DNA from: JBFMAI01 sp964462635
Lineage (GTDB): Bacteria; Planctomycetota; Phycisphaerae; UBA1845; Fen-1342
Direction of reading: 5' to 3'
NCBI GenBank assembly: GCA_964462635.1
Contig: CAYWYJ010000132.1
Location: forward strand, 1 to 10,604
Length of the DNA stretch: 10,604 nt
Position numbers and translations under genes: made by a program. The notes beneath the pieces are model-generated. The model was not told the origin of the DNA. It saw nothing but the letters and a program-made list of their open reading frames with translations, and ran no database searches. Positions 1 to 4,455 of the stretch are shown here, in pieces (the first letter of the stretch is position 1; the number at the start of each line of letters is the position of its first letter).

Positions 1-100
1 ACGACTCGACGGCGCCGATCTCGCGCATCCGCGTCCGGATGGCGTTGACCACATTGGCCTTCAGGGCGGTGAGTTCGCGGTTCCATTCTTTGGGGGTCAT
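1..100 (-). CDS. Unrecognised protein, N-terminal 33 codons only (runs off the window)
   Basis: An open frame starts at an ATG at 98-100 and runs off the left edge. Its first residues are MTPKEWNRELTALKANVVNA, followed by a basic stretch with three arginines (IRTRMREIGAVES). It looks soluble and helical, with no signal peptide. I do not recognise the family from so short a piece. The start is well supported: a full Shine-Dalgarno (AGGAGG on the minus strand, plus-strand 107-112) lies 6 bases upstream. The gene sits behind a long leader carrying two intrinsic terminators on the same strand, so readthrough into it may be regulated. The product is unknown; the start and frame are fairly sure. 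Confidence 0.7.
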   Translation of the reverse strand, partial: MTPKEWNRELTALKANVVNAIRTRMREIGAVES

Positions 101-144
101 GAGGGTCCTCCTGGGTGGGTAGAAAGGGGCTCCACGAGGCGCGA

Positions 145-170
145 AAAAAGGCCCCGCTCCAAAGCGGGGC
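145..170 (-). terminator. Intrinsic terminator 2 in the leader of the gene at 100
   Basis: On the minus strand a perfect 8-bp stem (GCCCCGCT pairing with AGCGGGGC, plus-strand 151-158 and 163-170) closes a 4-base loop. It is followed by C and then six T (plus-strand A-run 144-149). This is a textbook Rho-independent terminator. It ends 45 bases before the ATG at 100 and points the same way as that gene, so it must be bypassed unless a promoter lies between them; I see none. A 7-base alternative pairing is possible: plus-strand 221-227 (TTGTGCC) with 168-174 (GGCACAA), which overlaps the base of the stem. Confidence 0.8.
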
Positions 171-255
171 ACAAACGGCGGCAGACAGGGTCGCCGCGGT
201 CAGGTGCGCAACACCCGGCCTTGTGCCGGACCACGTCACCCCTCCCCGGCGGCGC

Positions 256-282
256 AAAAAAAATCCCCGCCAACGGCGGGGA
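256..282 (-). terminator. Intrinsic terminator 1 in the same leader
   Basis: On the minus strand a 7-bp stem, CCCCGCC with GGCGGGG (plus-strand 265-271 and 275-281), encloses a GTT loop. It gains one more A-T pair at 264/282 and is followed by a run of eight T (plus-strand 256-263). It is a strong Rho-independent terminator. It could end a short RNA from the promoter at 392-419, end readthrough from the sigma gene, or act as the terminator half of an attenuator. Confidence 0.85.
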
Positions 283-359
283 AGCGACGGAACGCCGGGC
301 GGGCCCCGGCTCAGGTCCGAGCCGGGCAGCTCCGGGCGAGTGAAGGCCTCCGCCGTTGG
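270..359 (-). promoter_or_regulatory. Candidate antiterminator pairing with terminator 1
   Basis: Plus-strand 350-359 (CCGCCGTTGG) is the exact reverse complement of 270-279 (CCAACGGCGG). The second segment covers the loop and most of one arm of terminator 1. In a minus-strand RNA the early segment could therefore pair 10 of 10 with the terminator's 5' arm and loop, and block the terminator. Between them lies an 8-bp hairpin (305-312 with 319-326). Two mutually exclusive folds of this kind are the usual layout of a transcription attenuator. The complementarity is seen directly; the regulatory role is inferred. No leader peptide or known riboswitch consensus was recognised. Confidence 0.45.
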
Positions 360-391
360 GAGTGGGCATCCGTGACTCCAAATTGGGCGGG

Positions 392-419
392 AGTGTACGA
401 CTTGGCGCCGGTTTGTAAA
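392..419 (-). promoter_or_regulatory. Sigma-70-type promoter upstream of the terminator pair
   Basis: On the minus strand TTTACA (plus-strand 414-419) and TACACT (392-397) are separated by 16 bases. That gives 5 of 6 and 4 of 6 matches to the housekeeping consensus. The expected start is near 385. It stands out in very GC-rich surroundings and lies just downstream of the perfect palindrome at 430-451, which could bind a regulator. Confidence 0.5.
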
Positions 420-429
420 GAGGGAATGT

Positions 430-460
430 CCCGCGGAAGCGATTCCGCGGGTGATTTTTC
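430..460 (+). terminator. Plus-strand terminator-like palindrome with a GCGA loop
   Basis: A perfect 9-bp stem, CCCGCGGAA (430-438) with TTCCGCGGG (443-451), closes a GCGA tetraloop (GNRA class). It is followed by TGATTTTTCTTT, a U-rich tract as in an intrinsic terminator. No plus-strand gene precedes it in the window. It may end an unseen plus-strand RNA or limit antisense transcription into the sigma gene. Because the arms are perfect and it lies about 11 bases upstream of the minus-strand -35, it could instead be a protein-binding operator. Confidence 0.5.
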
Positions 461-475
461 TTTGGAACCCATTAA

Positions 476-504
476 CCGAACCTGCCACGCGAGTGGCGGG
501 ACGG
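476..504 (+). repeat. Dispersed GCGA-loop hairpin repeat, copy 1
   Basis: The core GCCACGCGAGTGGCGGG (484-500) recurs exactly, reverse-complemented, at 8742-8758. It folds as an 8-bp stem (CCTGCCAC with GTGGCGGG, one G-T wobble) around a GCGA loop. Outside it, CCG at 476-478 can pair with CGG at 502-504. Two 17-base identical copies about 8 kb apart in opposite orientation indicate a repetitive extragenic element rather than chance. Family name unknown to me. Confidence 0.55.
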
Positions 505-508
505 CCGG

Positions 509-528
509 CCCCGCACTGGCGTGCGGGG
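509..528. other. 8-bp perfect hairpin downstream of the sigma gene
   Basis: CCCCGCAC (509-516) and GTGCGGGG (521-528) form a perfect stem around a 4-base loop, 113 bases beyond the sigma stop. There is no clear T-run on the minus strand, so it is at best a weak terminator or an RNA 3'-end stabiliser for the sigma transcript. Confidence 0.4.
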
Positions 529-640
529 TTCTGTAAGGCGCTCTGGGGCGACCGTGAGGTTTGGCGGCGCCCGCGGTCGGCGAAGTCGCACTACCTGCGG
601 GGGCACGGGAGGGCCCGCTGTCTGTCGGGCGGCGGAGCGG

Positions 641-1615
641 TCAGCGCGCCAGGGCCATCTGCTCCAGGGCCACCCGGAGCTTGCTCAGCGCCTTGTTCTG
701 GATCTGCCGCACCCGCTCCTTGGTGACGCCGATCATCTCCCCCACCTGCTCCAAGGTCTTGGCCTTGGCATCGGCGTCGGCCTCCGGGATATCCAGGGCG
801 AAGCGGGCCGCGACGACCTTCTGCTCCACGTCGGTGAGTTGGGCCCGATTGTCGGCGAGAATGGTCTTCAGCTCGTGCACGGCATCCCCTTCCGCCACCA
901 GGCGGGTCTGCTCCAGGTGGTTGCTCTTCTCCAACGCCGGATCGAACTCGGTCGGAAAATGTCCCCGGTAACGGGCCATGCGCGTCGCCACCCGGGAGAA
1001 GCTCTTCAGGATGGCGCGGCAGGCGTAAGTACTGAACTTGTAGCCGCGGGAGCAATCGAACTTGTTGACCGCCCGCAGCAGGGCGAGGTTGCCCTCGCTG
1101 ATGAGGTCGGTCACGTCCACCCCGGTGATCCGCGTGCGCTTGGCCATCGCCAGCACCAGCGGCATGTTGTCGCGGACGATTTCGCCGCGGGTCACCGCGG
1201 CCTCGTGCTCCCACTGGAGGACGAGCGCGGCGGTATCGGCACTCAGGCGTCGACCGGCCTGCTCCTGCATCAGCCGATACACGCGGCGCCGCCAGTAGTT
1301 CAGGCGAAGAAACAGCGTGTGCTCGCGATCAAGCGCGGGCACGGGCTGGTCCGCGGCGAACCCGCAGAAGCCGCTGTCGTCGCTGCTGCGCGGGGCGCCC
1401 AGGCACGGGTCCTGCGGGCCCCCGAGCAGGGGGGCGAGCGCCGGATCGTCCAGTCGCGGGTCGTCCACGTACTCCACGTGGTCATTCAGAAGCCGCTTCA
1501 GCCGGCGCACATCGGCCGGGGTGAACATGTGCAGCACGGCCGAGGTGGGCAACTTGGCCAGCGGTTTCAGTTTTCGTAGGCCACTGACGGGGGGTTTCGG
1601 CTCTCCAGGAAGCAT
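641..1615 (-). CDS. Sigma-70 family RNA polymerase sigma factor
   Basis: The 324-residue product should bind core RNA polymerase and direct it to promoters. Region 1.2 is seen near residues 98-117 (FLRLNYWRRRVYRLM). Region 2 spans about 146-215: VDVTDLISEGNLALLRAV is the core-binding helix, and GYKFSTYACRAI is region 2.3/2.4, where most primary factors have ATWWI. Region 4 spans about 258-317, with the helix-turn-helix TLEQVGEMIGVTKERVRQIQ. No region 3 is recognisable: only about 40 residues separate regions 2 and 4. The first 95 residues are an extension of unclear role. The start at 1615 is chosen because GGGAG (plus-strand 1621-1625) lies 5 bases upstream; in-frame ATGs at 1627, 1651 and 1684 are alternatives. 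The sigma-70 assignment is sure; housekeeping versus alternative is open, with the odd region 2.4 and missing region 3 favouring an alternative factor. Confidence 0.93.
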   Translation of the reverse strand: MLPGEPKPPVSGLRKLKPLAKLPTSAVLHMFTPADVRRLKRLLNDHVEYVDDPRLDDPALAPLLGGPQDPCLGAPRSSDDSGFCGFAADQPVPALDREHTLFLRLNYWRRRVYRLMQEQAGRRLSADTAALVLQWEHEAAVTRGEIVRDNMPLVLAMAKRTRITGVDVTDLISEGNLALLRAVNKFDCSRGYKFSTYACRAILKSFSRVATRMARYRGHFPTEFDPALEKSNHLEQTRLVAEGDAVHELKTILADNRAQLTDVEQKVVAARFALDIPEADADAKAKTLEQVGEMIGVTKERVRQIQNKALSKLRVALEQMALAR

Positions 1616-1827
1616 CGCTTCTCCCATCCTCGCTTTTCCCTTCCGACACATTGTGCGGACGGACGCGGCCGTCGCGCACGACAACCAACCGGCGCGGAGC
1701 AGGCGAGTCCAAGGGAACCGGCTACGCGAAAAGAGCGCAGCCTGCGCGTTTCACATACACAACCAGGAGCCGTTTGCCCGACTGGGGGAGCCGAAGCGTG
1801 CGTCGGGCACGGCAACTATGGGGAGCC
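1616..1827 (-). promoter_or_regulatory. Long structured 5' leader of the sigma gene
   Basis: The predicted transcript start near 1827 leaves about 210 untranslated bases. Two hairpins are visible. One has an 8-bp perfect stem (1775-1782 with 1802-1809, TGCCCGAC/GTCGGGCA). The other is a small 5-bp stem (1735-1739 with 1743-1747), followed on the minus strand by TCTTTT, a weak terminator-like arrangement. No coding frame is supported. The leader could host post-transcriptional control of the sigma factor, but this is inference. Confidence 0.35.
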
Positions 1828-1833
1828 AAGGGA

Positions 1834-1862
1834 AGTATACTCAGTTTGCCCCCCGGGGGCAA
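1834..1862 (-). promoter_or_regulatory. Promoter of the sigma gene
   Basis: On the minus strand TTGCCC (plus-strand 1857-1862) and TATACT (1834-1839) are separated by exactly 17 bases. The -10 matches 5 of 6 and the spacing is ideal. It lies between the DUF1573 gene and the sigma gene, so the sigma gene can be transcribed independently of the cluster upstream. Confidence 0.6.
1844..1862. promoter_or_regulatory. Palindrome overlapping the sigma-gene -35 (possible operator)
   Basis: TTGCCCC (1846-1852) and GGGGCAA (1856-1862) are perfect inverted arms around CCG. They cover the -35 and part of the spacer, where a repressor would block polymerase. The 9-mer GTTTGCCCC (1844-1852) also occurs at the transporter promoter (6917-6925). 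Confidence 0.4.
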
Positions 1863-1921
1863 GCAAATCTTGCAGGAAAGTCGCTGAGCGGGGCCCAGGG
1901 CGATAAGTTCCGCTCAACTTT

Positions 1922-1975
1922 CGTGTTACGAACGCAAACCGCCAAGCCCGACGGCCCGCTCATGCGTTCGTCACG
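1922..1975. other. Long inverted repeat downstream of the DUF1573 cluster
   Basis: ACGAACGC (1928-1935) pairs perfectly with GCGTTCGT (1964-1971). The stem continues as CGTG (1922-1925) with CACG (1972-1975) after a two-base bulge, about 12 bp in total, around a 28-base loop. It begins 27 bases past the stop at 2002. With no T-run it is not a classic intrinsic terminator; it may protect the 3' end of the DUF1573 transcript or be a binding site. Confidence 0.4.
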
Positions 1976-2001
1976 TCCGAAATGAGACGATTCGCGGCGG
2001 A

Positions 2002-3144
2002 TTATGACGCCGGCGTGCGGGCCGGCCGGGTGGTCGGCGTGTCCTCGGAAGGGGTGGCGGGGGGCCGCTGTATCGCCCCCGGCGGGTGCGGCTCGCCGGC
2101 CGAGGCCCCGGTGATAACCTGGATCGGGACCACCAGCTTCCGGCACTCGGGTTCGGACGAATTCGTCATGATCTCGATGGCCAGGTCCGCATCGGCAGGC
2201 ACGCGGTCGCCCGGCGGGATGGTCACGTTGATCTTGTAGGTAGGTGAAGCCGCCTTGTCGCCGCCCGGCAGCGCCCGCTCGACTTCGACCTTGATCGCGT
2301 CGACGGTGGCGCGGGCCCCGGTCACCTCCACGGGGTGGTCGGGGGCGTGCGAGACGAGGAGGACGCGCTTCATCTCGGTGGGATAGCTGCGCGGCCAGAA
2401 GAGCTTCGCGGGGCGAACCGTGACGGGCGGCTGCACGAAGCCGTAAATGATCGACTTGATTTCCGGCAGCACCTCCACCCCGGTTTCCATGGCGACGTAG
2501 GCTTGGTGGCGGCCGACGGACAGCGGCGGCCGAGTGGTCGCGGACAGCTCGTACCGCTGCCCGAGTTCGAGCACTTTGAGCTCCACGTGAAATGGTCCGA
2601 AGTCCTGGTCCGGCTTCAACGCGAGCAACAGGGGGTCCTTGTAGCGGTTCGTGATCGTGACGCGCCGGGTCTCGCCCGAGTTGCGGTAGAGCTGGCCGAA
2701 GACCAGGCCGTCCCGCGGCTCGAGCTCGTACACCGGCTTGATGTCGCCGACCAGTTTGATGACGACCGACGGCTGCGTCGGGTCGTTCGTCTTGAGCGTG
2801 ACCGTCTGGTGGGCCCCGCCGACGCGTTGCCCGGTGTGATACGACAGCGTCATGACGTCGGATTCGCCCGGGGCCAGGGGGCTCTTCGGCTTGGTCGGCA
2901 TCGTGCAGCCGCACGAGGTGATGACGTCGAGGATCTCCAGCGGGGCGTCGCCGACGTTCTTCACCGTGACGTCTTCTTTCAACGACTGCCCCTGCCACAC
3001 CACCCCGAAGTTCCACTCCTGCGTGCTCAGTTGCAGGCGCGGCCCGCCCGGCGGCGTCTCGGCCGGCGCCTGGGCGACGGCGGCAACGACCGGCAACCAT
3101 CCGAGGAACAGACTCAGGCAGAAGTTACGGCATCGGCACGTCAT
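2002..3144 (-). CDS. Secreted DUF1573 domain protein (downstream member of the pair)
   Basis: A 380-residue exported protein. Residues 1-24 are a signal peptide with an unusual cysteine-rich start (MTCRCRNFCL), ending near AAVAQA. The DUF1573 domain, an immunoglobulin-like beta-sandwich, spans about 44-133. It shows the family signature: VKNVGDAPLEI, then SCGCT at 77-81 (C78 and C80), PGE near 92-94 and TNDP near 119-122. The rest (about 135-345) is predicted beta-rich, probably one or two more sandwich modules. The tail is Pro/Thr/Ala-rich and disordered. GGAGGT (plus-strand 3153-3158) lies 8 bases before the ATG. The stop of the other DUF1573 gene is only 33 bases upstream, so the two are almost certainly co-transcribed. 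The biochemical role of DUF1573 is not established; an envelope role is inferred from the signal peptide. Confidence 0.9.
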   Translation of the reverse strand: MTCRCRNFCLSLFLGWLPVVAAVAQAPAETPPGGPRLQLSTQEWNFGVVWQGQSLKEDVTVKNVGDAPLEILDVITSCGCTMPTKPKSPLAPGESDVMTLSYHTGQRVGGAHQTVTLKTNDPTQPSVVIKLVGDIKPVYELEPRDGLVFGQLYRNSGETRRVTITNRYKDPLLLALKPDQDFGPFHVELKVLELGQRYELSATTRPPLSVGRHQAYVAMETGVEVLPEIKSIIYGFVQPPVTVRPAKLFWPRSYPTEMKRVLLVSHAPDHPVEVTGARATVDAIKVEVERALPGGDKAASPTYKINVTIPPGDRVPADADLAIEIMTNSSEPECRKLVVPIQVITGASAGEPHPPGAIQRPPATPSEDTPTTRPARTPAS

Positions 3145-3177
3145 GGCAAGACACCTCCAACCGGCCGCGCGCGGTCG

Positions 3178-4272
3178 TTACGGCACGTTCCGCAGCGGGC
3201 CCGGGTCCGGTCCCTTCAGACCATACTCCAACAGCGCCCGGTCCGTCGTGACGGGCAACTCCAACTTCGGGCACTGTGGGTCGTTCGTATGAAACACGAT
3301 CTTCGTGCCCTCCGGCGGCAAGGCGGACGCCGGCGGCAATGACACCTTGATCTGAAACCACGACGTCACCGGCGGGGTCATGCGCTTCATCCCCTCGGAC
3401 GCCTCCTGCACGGGGCCGGCGGAACCCGTGACGGCCGGCAGGGGGCATTCCACCCGGTTGATGGCGATCTGCTCGGTGCCATAGTAGAAGACGTTGACCA
3501 TCCGCTCGCTCGGTCCGACCGCCTCGGCCGGGTCCAGCCAGATCACCGGGGGACTGGGGTCCAGCGCCGCGATGACCTGAATCCGCACGTTGACATCGTA
3601 GGTCTTCTCGCGCTCCAGCCCCGTGGAGAACCGCAGCGTGCCGCGGACGATTCCCGGCGGCAGGTCCTTCTTTGTCCACGCGGTCAGCTCGTAAGCCAAG
3701 CCGGCGTTGACCTCCTTCAGTTCCGTATCGAGCACGTCGGCCAGCGTGGTGCCGGACAACTTGAGCTTCATCGGTTCGGCCGTCTGGTTCTCCAGTCGGG
3801 CCTTCATGGTCAGGCCGGCCTTGCCCGTCAGCGTCCGGATGGCCAGGCCGCCGTCGGGGTCCACGTTGACGGCGCGCTTCACGAAACCCTTGATGCGGAA
3901 ATAGAAGGTCGGCCGCTGGGGGTCGTTGCTGTTGATGATCAACGTGGCCTCGACATCCCGCTGCTTGCCCTTGGTGTCGAAGCGCATGTGGAAGTACGTG
4001 CTGTCGCCGGGCGGCAGCACGTCGCGCTGGATGTGCGCCACGGCACAGCCGCAGGTCGACTGGATCGGCTGCACCCGCAGGTCGGCGGTACCCTCATTGC
4101 GCAACTGGATGGTCAAGCGGGGTTTCTCGAGGTGCCACACCTCGCCGAAGTCCCACGATTCCTGGGAGAGCACGAGCTTGGGGGTACCCGGTCGCGAATC
4201 CTGTGCCCATCCGGCGGCCGGCGCGACCCAGGCCACCAGCCCCAATCCGACCACAAAGACGACACGGTGCAT
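3178..4272 (-). CDS. Secreted DUF1573 domain protein (upstream member of the pair)
   Basis: A 364-residue exported protein with a clear signal peptide (MHRVVFVVGLGLVAWVAPAA, cleavage likely after AGWA at about 23). The DUF1573 domain spans about 37-130: ESWDFGEVW, LRNEGTADLRV, STCGCA at 72-77 (C74 and C76), LPPGD near 86-90, NSNDPQRP near 114-121. A second beta-rich half follows, with a repeated NDPQCP-type strand near the C-terminus that may be a degenerate sandwich. It has the same layout as the following gene but low identity, suggesting an old duplication. AGAGG lies 7 bases before the ATG. It is 183 bases downstream of the repeat-protein gene, with a promoter-like site between. The exact function is unknown. 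Confidence 0.9.
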   Translation of the reverse strand: MHRVVFVVGLGLVAWVAPAAGWAQDSRPGTPKLVLSQESWDFGEVWHLEKPRLTIQLRNEGTADLRVQPIQSTCGCAVAHIQRDVLPPGDSTYFHMRFDTKGKQRDVEATLIINSNDPQRPTFYFRIKGFVKRAVNVDPDGGLAIRTLTGKAGLTMKARLENQTAEPMKLKLSGTTLADVLDTELKEVNAGLAYELTAWTKKDLPPGIVRGTLRFSTGLEREKTYDVNVRIQVIAALDPSPPVIWLDPAEAVGPSERMVNVFYYGTEQIAINRVECPLPAVTGSAGPVQEASEGMKRMTPPVTSWFQIKVSLPPASALPPEGTKIVFHTNDPQCPKLELPVTTDRALLEYGLKGPDPGPLRNVP

Positions 4273-4414
4273 GATTCAACCTCTGCTCTGCGCGCACTGC
4301 TCCGCCGCCCCGGACGTGGCCCAGCGCGGCTTGACCGGATGAGGGTACACACCGCCCGGGGCACGGCGCCCGACCCCCGCGGGCCGACGGCTCGCCAGCC
4401 TGTACAAGATGCCC

Positions 4415-4443
4415 AGTATGCCCCCGCGTCGCCCCGGCCGCAA
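4415..4443 (-). promoter_or_regulatory. Possible promoter of the DUF1573 pair
   Basis: On the minus strand TTGCGG (plus-strand 4438-4443) and CATACT (4415-4420) are separated by 17 bases. The start would be near 4408, giving a leader of about 135 bases. The matches are moderate, but the spacing is ideal and the site overlaps the end of the intergenic gap, so the pair may be expressed apart from the 4456-6780 gene. Confidence 0.35.
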
Positions 4444-4455
4444 GCACGATGCGTC

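Larger units (their letters stand above)
256..385 (-). ncRNA. Candidate short leader RNA or small RNA, about 130 bases
   Basis: The promoter at 392-419 predicts a start near 385. Transcription toward lower coordinates would meet terminator 1 at 282-256, giving an RNA of about 130 bases. It would contain the 10-base antiterminator segment, a strong 8-bp hairpin at 305-326 and the terminator stem. It may be an attenuated 5' leader of the gene at 100 or a free-standing small RNA; the sequence does not decide. It does not match the SRP, 6S, tmRNA, T-box or TPP patterns I know. Confidence 0.35.
101..640. other. 540-base gene-free region rich in hairpins, terminators and one promoter
   Basis: This stretch separates the sigma gene from the partial gene at 100. 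No credible coding frame is seen: the open frames crossing it run through terminator stems and T-runs. It holds two minus-strand intrinsic terminators, a minus-strand promoter, an antiterminator-like complementary segment, a plus-strand terminator-like palindrome, one copy of a dispersed hairpin repeat and an extra 8-bp hairpin. Each is listed separately. Confidence 0.75.

Noticed and set aside
308..340. Resemblance to the SRP RNA apical loop (TCAGGTCCG followed later by GGCAGC, plus strand)
   Set aside because: The conserved GGAA tetraloop and the GGAAGCAGC side are missing, and the segment folds better as a simple 8-bp hairpin.
97..381. A 94-codon minus-strand frame ending in an ATGA overlap with the gene at 100
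   Set aside because: It runs through both intrinsic terminators, including the T-runs, and its composition is Pro/Gly/Arg-rich as in chance frames in GC-rich DNA. The stop/start overlap is probably accidental.
521..1579. A 352-codon plus-strand frame opposite the sigma gene
   Set aside because: It is an antisense shadow with His/Gly/Arg-rich composition and no domain. The opposite frame has unmistakable sigma regions 2 and 4.
1841..3100. A 419-codon minus-strand frame overlapping the DUF1573 gene
   Set aside because: It has low-complexity Arg/Gly/Pro composition, no ribosome-binding site and no motif. The DUF1573 frame with signal peptide and SCGCT is clearly the real one.
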